Source: Anaeramoeba flamelloides (lineage: Eukaryota > Metamonada > Anaeramoebidae). From it: a DNA stretch of 64,000 nt. Of the stretch, positions 23,314 through 34,615 are shown in pieces. Every line of letters starts with the position of its first letter. Position 1 is the first letter of the stretch. The stretch covers positions 18,724,001-18,788,000 of the forward strand of contig JANTQA010000023.1 in NCBI GenBank assembly GCA_027625915.1, read 5' to 3'. The notes beneath the pieces are model-generated. The model had not been told where the DNA came from, did not search any database, and was given only the letters and a program-made list of their open reading frames with translations. A program made the translations under genes and the position numbers.

Positions 23314-26300
23314 CTAAAAAGAAGAAAAAAGAAAAAAATGAGAAATTTTTCTTCAAAATGGATTATTTTCAAGAAAGTAAAGCATCCCTATTTTGGATTT
23401 GTCTCTCAATCAAGAAAAATATTAAATGTGAGACAAGACTCTTTTTTCAGAAACCTCCAATTTGTTTAACTAATTATGGACCATTTGAAATAGAAATATA
23501 TTTTCACAATAAAAATCGAATAAAAGAAAGCATTAGCTCACTTTGGTTTCAGATTTGTTCTCTAAAAATAATATTTTGTGAGGAACTTGCTTATTTTGGT
23601 CTTTCGATTGAAATCAAGATAAACCAAACTATAAAATTATTTGAAATTTAATGCGATATAATTTCATCAGTTTACTTTTTTTTTATTGATAAAATCTGAC
23701 TTTTATTTAGGATGATCAGTTCATCTAATTTGTTCAGTGTATGGCACATAGAAAAAATAAATTTGAATAAACATGGAAAAATGCAAAGTATTTGTTTGAA
23801 AAAGTTCTTGTTAAAAGTAAAAAAGAAGCTGAAATTGAAAATTGTTCTTCGGAATTTAACTCTGATTGATTAGAAATTTATTTATTTCAGACTAACAGAA
23901 TTTCATGAACTTGGAAGACCACTTTTATGAACAACATAGATTAGTTGACTTCTAATAATGCCAAGTTCAGAGATCATTTTAGTCTTTGAAATTTTTTTGG
24001 GATTTGTTATTTGAGCAAAGTATTTTTCGATTATCCAATTTTGAAATTTGGTTGGAAATTAGAAATTTCATTATGCGAAATCTATTTCCAGTTTATTTCA
24101 GTGTTTCATAGGATAGCATGTGGCAAATTAAGTTGACCGAAAAGAAAGTGTGGTGAAATTTTTAGAATGAAAAAAAAAAGGATCGATTTCTATTTTTCTT
24201 TTGTTTTGTATGAAAATTTTTGATAAACCTCAAAATATTTCATTCGAAAATTCATAAAAAATCAAAATAATGTAATATTTTGACATCATTTGAATTTGCT
24301 AATGATTAAATAATGATTGTGGACTCATTATATTGTATTTCAATCCTCAAAAAACATATATTCTAATATCCCTCAAAAGAAAATTTTAAAAATCAATTGA
24401 ATCTTCACAACAAGTCAAAAAAAAAACAAAAAAAATCAATAGAAAATCAAACAAGAAATTTAAAATAATAAATAGATAAATAATTAGTTTACCCTTTTCA
24501 TCGTTTTTTCTCTCACATCAATATAATTTTTTTTTAATATTTGATATTTTCACAGAATAATTAATTTTTATTAATTCTTGATAATCATTTTTATTGGGTT
24601 TTTATCTATCCTGTGATTTTTTAGAAAATTAAATGTGTTTTTCTTGGCATTGAAATTTTTATTTAGAAAATATGTTGATTTTTAAAATAAAATAAAAACT
24701 CAAGAAAACTTTATGAGGTGTAAATCAATTTTTTAAATTGGATATAAACTCCATCTCAAAATCATTGGCCCATTAAAAATCAAATTTTTATAATAAATAT
24801 ATTTATAAATTCCAGTTATTTATTATAATAAAAAAAAATTACAATTTTAATATTCGGATCAATAAACTAGAAATATTTGTTTTTTATAGAAATAAATTAA
24901 AAATGTAAAAAAAAATATAAAAAATAAGTGGGCCATTTATTATGAAATTTGGTTTTTAATTGATATTTTTATTATTTAATTTCAATATTTTAATTATTTT
25001 TGTATTTCTCTTTTATTTTTATTTTGATATTTCTTTTTTAAAAAACTCTCTTTTTTATTAAATAATATATATATAATGTATATATATAATTAAATATTAT
25101 TCTCTTTAAAAAATGATCAATTTTTTTTTATTTTTGTTTTATTTGATTTCGACTTTTTAGGTTTAAGTTTGTGTATATCATCGATTTTTAAATATGTAAA
25201 ACAGTATTTGGACGGAGTATGGTAGAATCTTAAATTTCGTTAATTTGTATCTAAGATTCCAAAATTTTAAAAATTATTCCAAATTAAAAAAAAAAAATCG
25301 TTCGTAATGATAATACTTGTTAATTACTAAAAAAAAAATTATGATGATGATTTTGTTTAGAATGCTAATTCCCTGGGGTTTAAAAAAGTGAGTTTATTAG
25401 AGAAATATTAAGATTTATAATAAATAATCTTGTGAAAATAAATGTTACGTTTGTAGATCATATTATTTTTATTCTTATTGTTACAATTTTTTTTTTGTTT
25501 TTGACGTTTTTTTTTTTCTTGTTATTTTGCTTTTTTTTTTATTGGTTTTTTTTTTAAAGAAAGAAAATTTAAAAAAAAAAAATAAAAAAATGTTTCAAAA
25601 GGTCCAAATTAACTTTAATAAAATGGGTGTTGTATAATTTCTCTTCGGGTGAATGCCTAAACAATTAAATAATCTTATTGGCTTTTTTTATAAAAAGAGG
25701 GGTGTTTCAACAAAATAACCTCCATTTTACCTTTGGGTTTTATTTTAATTTTTATTTTGGTTAGAAAATCAATATATTAAATTACAAAAAGTAAAAAAAA
25801 AAACCAAAACGTAACCTAAAAGGTAAAAATTATTTAGAATTGTTTATTTTAGATTTAATGAAAGTGATACTATAGTTTATCAAGAATTTTTTTGTTAAAA
25901 ATAAGTTAAAAAAAAGCTTTGTGATTTTTCAAGAAAAGTAAGAGCAACAGGAAGAAAGGTAAGAAATAAAAGAATGGGGGTAGGATAATGATAATGAAAA
26001 TAATAAAGTAATTGTTTTCGAAAAACTTTTTTTTGTTACCTAGGGTTTTGGCTTTGTTTTTTATTTTTTTTTCCTTTTCGAGTCAAAAAAAAAAAAATAT
26101 GAATCTCAATGGTATTTTTATCCATTGAAAGACCTAAGTTTTTTACCAATAAGAAATAGCATGAAATAGTTTATTGTATTTAGTTTTAAATTAATTTTTA
26201 TTGAGAATGTGACAATAAATCACAAATTTTTAAAAATAAAAATGATTAATCCAAATTTTCTTTTTATTGCTTTTCATTTTTTTTTTTTTTTAAGTCATCC

Positions 26301-27386
26301 AGATCTTGTTTTTTCAAAATCAAGGTACAATTTACACGTAACAACCTTCACCAAAACCTAGTATTAGTTATGTTAGTTGTATAGTAAGATGAATTTATTT
26401 TGATTCAGTTCCTTCAAAATTGCTTTGGTTTGTTCTTTTCAAATTATTTTACGCCCAATTCAATTTAAAAATAGCCTTTTTGGTTAGTTCCTCGATTCTT
26501 ATAATGATTATATTTATTCCCTTTCACTTCCCAAAACCAATTAAAAAACAACAAGGGTTGCTCAAACAACAACAAAATGAAGTGCCAAAAAGTAAAAAGA
26601 AAAAAAAATCATAATCTTATTATGAAAACATTTAATTTCCCAAAGACAATAAGATATTTTGCATGAGACTGATACAATTAAAACGTTTACAATTTTTTTT
26701 TAAAAATTTTATATATCTCGAAAATCTATCGTCTGTTAAGGTTTTTCTTTTTGGGGTGTTAACTTTAATTCATAGCTTTTTATTTCTCTTATTTCTAAAC
26801 AATCTTACAAGTGGTTTATTCGTAAAAAAAAATATATTGTATTTTTCATTTTTAAGTTGTCCTCCCTTTTTATAAAATTATATTTATCTTTTTCTTTTAT
26901 TGAAAAAATCAAAAACAAACATTTATTCTTCAATTCCAACGTTCTTGTAAATTTTGAACAAATACATAATTACTTTATCGCCTCTGCTTAAAATAACCAA
27001 AATAAAGTATAAAATATTTTAAAACTCTCCCAAATGTAAAAAAAATGTTCTAAAAATAAAACAATTATTAAAAAATAATAATGATTATTTTTATTTTTGA
27101 ATCAATGTCTATTAAAACTAAAATTAATTGATAAATGAAACTTTAATATCCTTATACTAATTTTTTTAACTTAAAATATGGAAATAAGAAAAAAATTAGA
27201 AAATCTTTATAAAATTTAGGTGTGAAATTTAAAAAAAAAAAAAACCTAAGAATTGGAGATATAAAAATAAATGGAAAAAACTCTCAAAATAAAAAAAAAG
27301 AAAATAAAGAAAAGAATAACATATAAAAGGATAAAAATTGTCTAAAAATACTAATAATAATTGAAGTAAAGTCGTTAAAAATCGAT
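23314..27386. other. 4.1 kb region upstream of the RasGAP gene
   Basis: On the minus strand a T/C-rich tract ending TTTTTAG abuts the exon at 23313, like a 3' splice site, so part of this region may be an intron with an unseen short first exon beyond it. The frame at 23253-23651 (plus) overlaps the RasGAP exon and resembles nothing. The frame at 26420-26614 encodes a hydrophobic segment plus a Lys tail, with no support as a gene. Confidence 0.5.
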
Positions 27387-29970
27387 TTATAAATCAAAAG
27401 GTGAAATGTTGTCTCCTTTTGTCTTTTGTAATTTTTTCAATTGTATTTCAATACGGTCAAGTTCGTGGTACAATTCGATTGGAATATCTTTTTCAATTTT
27501 AGGGTCGTAGAGTTTTCTCATTCTTTTAATTTTGTTCAAATATTTTTTGACTCTTAAAGAAAATTGTTCTTCGTATTCTTTTCTGGTATAAACTCTACCA
27601 TCGAATACTTGAGCGAAAAGTGTTTTAAGGTCTTCATATTTAGGGATGGATCCTGTTGGTGTGGCAATTGCTTCGTAGTCGCCATGTACTCTACCTTCAG
27701 CCCACAATACCCAAACCTTTTTGTCGAGCTTGGTATTTAAATATCCCTTTTCGTTTTTCAAGAAATAATTGGTGGAGAAAATCTTTGGGCAGTTGCCTGC
27801 TTTCTTTAATCGTTTACCAAACTTAAGGTGGTTTTGGAGGTATTTCCCCTTTGGAACAATTAAAAAGTCCCCGATGGCCATGATTGATGGCTTGATGGAA
27901 ACTTTTTTATCAAGTGTGGCAAATGTTGTTTCGGATTCAATGATGGCACCCATCAAGACACCATGTTCCCAACTCAAGGATTCGGAAACTGGATAGTTTG
28001 TGTCTGGATCACGTCCTCCATAAAAGATTCCGGAAATTACGACACCGTCTGGGTTATGTAAATTTTCTTTGTCTGCGTTTTTAAGATCACTGATTCTTAA
28101 TGTGAATCGGGAATTCTTGTGTGAAATTGGGACTTTGTTATTTTCGCCATCAGTCATTCCTTCTTTCCATTGTCCATAATGGTTGATTCCTTCCTTTGGC
28201 ATGTTTTCTTTTCCGCAATCTTTCCAAAATGCTTCCTTTTTCTCATCATAACAGATGTTTGAAAAGATTAATTCTCGTTCGCTTTCAATTGCTGAAAAGA
28301 TCTCTGGATCGTCTTCTGGGTTGACACCTCCAATAATTCCAAAGACACCCTGTTCAATATTACATCCAACCATTTTTCCTGCTTCGTTGATTCTCAAATA
28401 TGCAATATCATCTCCAACAATTTTGGAGCCTGGGATCATTGCTGTTGATGTTTTACCACAGGCAGATGGGTATGCGCCTGCAAAGTATGTTGTTCTTTTT
28501 CCGTTAACTGGGGAGTATCCTATTGGAAATAATTTATTTTTTGGTTTTAGATTTGTTGTGAATGAAGAAATAAGATATTATGTTAATTTTTAATATTAGT
28601 AAGGTGTTTTTTTCATTTTTTTTGTATTTTTTGAAAAAAATACAAATTAAAAAAAAAAAAGCAAAATTGTTTGAGAAAGGAAAAAAGCTGTTCAAAATCA
28701 ATATTGTTTTGGTGAAGAAAAAAGTGTATGATCCAAAAATGCTTTGTTTCTAATTTTATAAAAACAAGGTAATTTATTTGGAATAATATTTAGTTTGTTA
28801 ACTTTATTTTTTTAATTTACATTTCTTATCTAATTTTAAGTTGCAAATCTTTAGAAAAACGAAATCCCAAAAATTTTTAAATACACAAATTTTAATTTTT
28901 TATTTGCAAACATTTTTTACATTTTGCCGATGTAAATAAGGAAGAAAGCAAATTTTAAAAAATGTTTGGAATGATCACTTTGAAATTATGTTCAAGAAAG
29001 AATTTTTTTTTTTTTTTTTTTTTTTCTCTTGCTTGTGGACAAAGGAAATAGTCAAATTATTGTTGAGTTTATAGTTATTGAAAATAGTTTTCAAATATAA
29101 TTCTTGACAACAAGAAAAATTTCATAAAAAAAAAAAAAAAAAAAAAGCAAAGCAAATTTAAAAAAAAAAAAAAAAAATTATATAAACAGAATCTAATAAG
29201 AGAAATAAGAACAAACCTGCAATAAACATATGTTCTGTTAACCAATCAGAGTTATTAGCTTCGTTAATAGCTAACCTAAGAGCTAATTTTTTACAAGCAA
29301 GTGAGTTACCAGCATATTGGTTATTAGCGGAGAAAACACGGTTTTCATAAGGATCAATATAGATTCTTCTTTTGTCAAGATTTACGGTCACCTTTTTGTC
29401 GTCAACGTATCCTTGTGAATGCCAGAAGTAATAGAATTCGTTTGGATCTTTTAATTTTTGGAATTCTTTAAACCCTTGTCTGTATAACATTTGCTCGGAA
29501 TGGGTAACATAGTAACTGTCTGTGATTTGGAGTGCTGGTCTTGTGAAAATTGAATTTTCTGGACCAAGTGAGTAAAAAGAAACAATCATGGTTTTGTCCT
29601 TCATGATTCCATTCATGATGTCCATCATTTCGTGTAACCCTTTGTAGTAGTCGATTGAGTTAATTCCGTTGGTTTTTTCTTGGTATTTCATTAAGACCTT
29701 GGTGTTTTTTTTGTCACGTGCTTGATCGCCGTAAGAATCGTAGTGAACAGTGTGTCCGTTTTTGCTGAGCTTGGTTTCTTCCCCGGCTCTCAGTGCCATT
29801 TGGCGAACATATTCTAAATCCTTCGGGCTATCGTCAAGAATTAAAATGTCACGTGGATTCATATGTTTGAAAGCATCATAAAGAATGTTAACAACTCGTT
29901 TGTTATTAATTTTGGCTAATTTGTCGAGACCATTGCCAAGAATTGGTAAATTTTGAAGTGCTTTAAGCAT
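27387..29970 (-). CDS. Phosphoenolpyruvate carboxykinase (GTP), two exons
   Basis: Exons 29970-29217 and 28519-27387 join to 628 residues across a 697 bp phase-1 intron (G|GTTTGT ... ATAG|GA). The enzyme interconverts oxaloacetate + GTP with phosphoenolpyruvate + GDP + CO2. Visible landmarks: NQYAGNSLACKK before the intron; right after it the P-loop PSACGKTSTA with the reactive Cys (about residue 272) of GTP-type enzymes; kinase-2 KIVGDDIA; NIEQGVFGIIGGVNPEDDP; SWEHGVLMGA. The length is normal for the GTP family (about 600-640). There is no obvious N-terminal targeting extension, so a cytosolic location is likely. Inference: in anaerobic protists such enzymes often run toward oxaloacetate to make malate from glycolytic PEP; direction cannot be read from sequence. 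The ATG at 29970 follows an A/T-rich leader and is the first Met. Confidence 0.96.
28520..29216 (-). other. 697 bp phase-1 intron in the PEPCK gene
   Basis: Donor GTTTGTTCTTATTTC after GCAG; acceptor CCAATAG before GATACTCC. It contains long T runs on the sense strand and no frame continuing the enzyme. Removing it joins FIAG to GYSPVNGK as expected for the family. Confidence 0.93.
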
Positions 29971-32308
29971 ATTAAAAAAAAAAGTTTTTCAAAAAAAGTA
30001 TTTTTAAAAAAAATAAATATTTAACTTTTGAGAAAAACTTAAATTCCTTTTGTTATCATATAACAATTTTTTTTTCTCTAGTCCAAAAGACTTTTTTTCA
30101 CTATTTTTTTGAAATTTAAATATTCTTTTTTTTTATCAAAAACGTTAAACCAAAAACTCATCGTCCTTCTTAATTACACACTTACTTTTTTTGGAATTTA
30201 TTTCAAAAACTTTTTTTGTTATTTTATTTTTTTAAACTTTCTTTAAAAAAAATTTGGTTAGAAAGAGAAACAGAAAGCAATGATTGGAATTCAGATTTTT
30301 TTTTTTTCTTGATAATTGTTCGAATAATTGGATTATTTTAATTGTTAAAATAATGTTTCTTTGATAAATAGAGACTGAAGTCAAGAATTAAAATGTATAA
30401 ATACACTAACCACTTACCATCACAATGGTCGGTAATAATTGCCAAAATTTAAAAAATTATTATTATTTATCCAACAATTATCTATTCAAGAATGATAAAA
30501 CTCGACTAAAGAGAACGGCCTTTAAAACCAATTTTTATTTTGGTTCTGTTCGATCCAAATTAATAATAGTCACTTATTTTAAATATTTCAATTTTTTCCT
30601 TTTTGAAATTCTCACAAGAAATTTCCTTCGTAGGTTAAAACAATATAAAATCAAGAACAGTTTAAAGCCATTTATTTTAAAAACAAGTGTTAGTCGGACG
30701 AAATTAGTCTATTTCTATAGGATAATTTCCTAGCAATTTATTTTTCATTTCTTCATGTCAAAATCAATCAACATTTAAAGAAATATCAAGTAAGAACCTA
30801 GTACCCTTACTAACGAAACTGTATGGAATAAATGGTTTTTGCGATTAAAACTTTGTCATAATTTTTGTTTGTTTTAAAATAAAATTTTAATTAGTTTTTC
30901 AATCTAAAATAAAGACATCTCATGAATTCGTTCCCAAAAGAAATTTAAAGATCATACTGTTGAGCCAATTGACGAGTAAAGAAAGAATCCAATCTCTCAA
31001 ATTAAATATACATCCTCAAATTCTAATTCTCATTTGCATTTTTGAATCAAAAACGAGTTCTTTTTCCATGAACAATAACAGGATTGGTTGCTGTGCTTAA
31101 TTTGATTGAAAAAATTTGAAAATAGCGGAAAATTTAATTACGTAATTAATGATCAATTTCGGCGAAATTTGCTTTTTTCTTTTTTTCAACACTTTTTCAT
31201 TTCTGAAGCGAAAAAAAATTGCTATTAGAGTGTAAAGTGTATTTTTCAGTAATTTTAGCCATCCTATTTCTCTAGTCTAATCTATTTCTGTCAAAATTGA
31301 AATACTTTTAAACAAAAACAATCAAAATTCTCAAAGGAATTCATAACCAACGCAGAAGAGACGAAATAATAAATTATCAGTTTTATTATTATTAAACAGA
31401 TTAAAATTAAGTTATTTTTTTTGGATTAATGAAAAACAGCATTTTTTGAAAGAAAACCTAAAATTTTTTTCTTTCTCTTTTTTTAAAAAAAAAAAAGCAA
31501 AAAAGAATTGTAAATTTTAAAACACGATCACAGTTTGAACAAGATTTTGTTCTTCATTTTCAAATATAAAAGAAGATTTCCATATACCTAAACTCAGTCT
31601 CTTTGAACACTTTATTAAAATTCTATTGTTTTTACGATGTTTTCTAGTTTTTTTACTTTTTTTTGAAAAACATATTTCCGATTTGTAATACAAGAATTTA
31701 AATTTCTATCAAGAAAACATGTCTGACAATAGTTATTTTTATTGAGATCTCTCCAAGTCATGTTCTCCCAAAAAAGATTCCTAATTATATTTTTCAATTT
31801 GAAAAAACGGATAAAAAAAGGACAGTTAGATTGGGAAGAACTCTTGCTTGATTCGATTCCTTGCCAAACGGTCATTTTGTATTAACTTGAAAAAAATTTT
31901 TTTCTAGCTTTTAAATTTAATTGTGTAATTAATTCAATCACTAAAACCCTTCTTTGTCAAGGAATGAAGCAATATTTACCACACCAACATTTTATTAATC
32001 AGCCGTCTGAAGCAATTTATTTGTAATAATCAGTAAAACTAGACAGAATTTTTACTGAATAGTTACCCAATCCACTTTATCAAATTTCGAAATATAAACA
32101 TTAAAACCAAGTTAACAGCCGTATGTTGGGATTTTTGCATCTTGACTTTCAAAGGGAAATGTTGAAATTTTTATGGAAAAAGTCTTTTGTTCAAAGTACC
32201 ACTTATAAGTTTGATACAGTACCTTTAAAAAACAATTGAAAAATGACAGTATACTCGTTTGAAGATCTTTTATAAAAACTTTTTAATAATGCCTCATTGA
32301 AATGGCTT

Positions 32309-32724
32309 TATTGGTGTTGAAATTCGAATCACAAGTGTAAATATGGAATGTTGTAAAAAATAGAGTTTTTAGATTTTTCAGATAAATTAAGAATTTAGTG
32401 CCTTTATCCAAATTTAGAAACGAGTTAGCGAAAGGATTGATTTGGCTTTTAAGCACAAAGGGATTTTCTGTAAAAAATAGTTGGTAAATACCAATACTGT
32501 GTCTGAAAATATGATTTTTTTAAAATTTGCAAGATTGGATTTACCAAATGAATTATTGATTAAAATTATTATTAGTCAATTAAGATTATCTAATATTATA
32601 TTTACTATTACTAAATTGAGATCAATTGCATAGATCTCTTTATTTATCTCAAAAATTGTTAAAACTCTATTTTTTACAACATTCCATATTTACTCTCCTG
32701 ATTCGAATAAAAAAGTCACCAATA
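32309..32724. mobile_element. TIR element, about 415 bp
   Basis: The left end TATTGGTG...ATTCGAATC, AGTAAATATGGAATGTTG-like sequence and TAAAAAATAGAGTTTT are repeated in reverse at 32655-32724, ending CACCAATA. Arms are about 60 bp with a few mismatches. No coding capacity. Confidence 0.75.
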
Positions 32725-33499
32725 AGTAAGACTGATCCACAAACATAATCTAGTTCTTTGGAAAGGATTTTTTCGAAAGAAAAAAATAAAAATCAAGTGA
32801 AAATTTTTTCTTATTTATCATTCAAAGACCCGTACCCAAAGAAAACAAACCAAAACCAATTTGAAAGATGCTTAAATAATCCTACAGAAGATCCTTATTG
32901 ATTAAAAAAATTATATATAGTTGCCAATAATACACTTGTTGATAGTTGAGAACCTTGCTCAAATAAAAACAGTTCTTTTTTTTTCTTCTTGTTCTAATAT
33001 GACATTAAATTCAATACTAAACAGTATACTGAAATTAATACCACACCCATTTTGAGAGTGAATTCCTCAGATTTTGAGAGACATTTCAAATTAAGATAGA
33101 AATTTGTTCAAAATTTTTCAATTTTTTTAAATTTTTTGCTATTTTTAATCTTTATAAAATATCTCATTTTTTAGAGAAAAATTTTTCCCACTTAATATCC
33201 ATTTTAATATTTTTCAATAAAAATTGTTGAAATTTACCAAATCAAAATTATATTTACTTCCTATTAATTGTAAAATAAAAAGATTAAAATTTTCATTCAT
33301 ATTCCCAAAATAATCCCAGTTTCAAAAATTATAATAAATGATCAAACCCCCAATTCAAAAAGGAAATTAATAAATTAAACTTCTTTATGGAATATAAAAA
33401 ATTGAAATTTTGAAGGAACTTAACACTTTTTTTTTGGAAAGCTGAATGAAAATTTTATTCCTTTTATTTTGAAACAAATAGTATTAGTGACTCCAATGA

Positions 33500-34615
33500 T
33501 AACAAAAAATATTTTCAAAAAAGTGGGGCAAATTTATTCCAAAATATCTTTCTTAAGAACTACGCCCCCACCCTTGAGAGGGTTAAGCAATTGTGTTATT
33601 TCACTTTCGCTTCTCAAAAAAAATTTTCACAATGAAGAAATTGGACAAAAAAAAAAAAACATTTTTTGTCATCTTTAGCTTTTCATGAAAACTATTTTTC
33701 TTTCTAATTCAATGAAAAGGAAAATTGAAAATAACAAAAAAAATAATTGCAAAAAATGTCTTTTGGGGATTTCTGAGTACATTTCAAATTTGAGAACATT
33801 TTAGACTTGTAAAAGTAAATTTAAAAAATATGTAGAAGAGCTCTAGAAAATAGTGTGAGTTCAGAAAGTTGAAATGAAAATTCTAAAATATTAAAATCAA
33901 AATTTAGCCTGATCTTGAAGGTAAAAATTGTGAAAATTTCACATTTTTTCTAAAAGGAATACCCCTTTAACAAATAATAATTGGAGTGCATAACTTATTC
34001 AAGGGCGATTTTATCGATTATTTCACGGTTTTCACCTAAAAAACTTGTCCTTAAATTAAATCACTGTAAAACTTTTTAAATATACAAAATCATTAACAAC
34101 CCTTTATTGATTCTTGATAACAATACAATTTGTTTCTTAGTAATAATATTTCACAGAAATAAAATATATAAGGATTTTTGGTCTCGATTTTATATGAATT
34201 CTATTCGAGTGTTGAAAATTGGCAGTTCTTATTTTCTTTTTGATCAAAAAAATCATTTTCAGAACATACCTCAACCTCAACATATCTTTGAGTTGAATTG
34301 AAAACACCTAACTGCATTTCAATGTTTAAAAAACGTTGACCAAGAATCATATTTCCACTTTTTTATTGAAATTGACTATGTACTGTTATTTTTTAAAAAA
34401 AGTACTATTGTTTTTATATTAATGGGAAATATTTCAATCAAGATATTTCAAAATAAACACACAACCATTGATTCAATCACCATTAATATCTAACTCACCC
34501 TTTTATTACCAATTAACGAATATACCTAACAACAAAGATGATTTTTTTTTGAAATTTAAAAAAAAAATCACAATCTTTGTCTTTATACCTTATAAAGTTA
34601 TAACCGACCGGATTA
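33500..34615 (+). mobile_element. Family-B TIR element, copy 2, interrupted
   Basis: The sequence matches the other family-B copies before 33553 (AAAGTGGGGCAAATTTATTCC...CTTTCTTAA) and again after 34054 (TATACAAAATCATTAACAA, TATTTCACAGAAATAAAATAT, GGGAAATATTTCAATCA, CCAATTAACGAAT). The intervening 0.5 kb is a nested TTAA MITE. The open frame at 34107-34301 lies in the element. Confidence 0.7.
33553..34054 (+). mobile_element. TTAA MITE copy A, nested in family-B element
   Basis: Flanked by TTAA at 33553-33556 and 34051-34054. The ends are GAACTACG and CAAGTCC, short imperfect inverted termini of the GGACTACRTT type. The interior shares TTATTTCACTTTCGCTTCTC and the poly-A/ACATTTTTTGTC stretch with copies at 36934-37456, 47689-48188 and 49900-50418. 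TTAA duplication is the hallmark of piggyBac-type transposition. Confidence 0.85.

Noticed and set aside
23253-23651. 132-codon plus-strand frame
   Set aside because: It overlaps the RasGAP exon antisense. Composition is that of AT-rich noise, and no motif is visible.
26420-26614. Possible small membrane protein with a Lys tail
   Set aside because: No proper ATG, no neighbouring exon in phase, and hydrophobic frames are expected in T-rich DNA.
27387-28439. A short PEPCK starting at an internal Met
   Set aside because: That Met lies after the P-loop. Splicing to 29970-29217 restores the full enzyme.
30425-30733. 102-codon frame MVGNNCQNLK...
   Set aside because: Basic and Phe/Tyr/Asn-rich without motifs, sitting in repeat-laden DNA. 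Too weak to call, although a small lineage-specific gene cannot be excluded.
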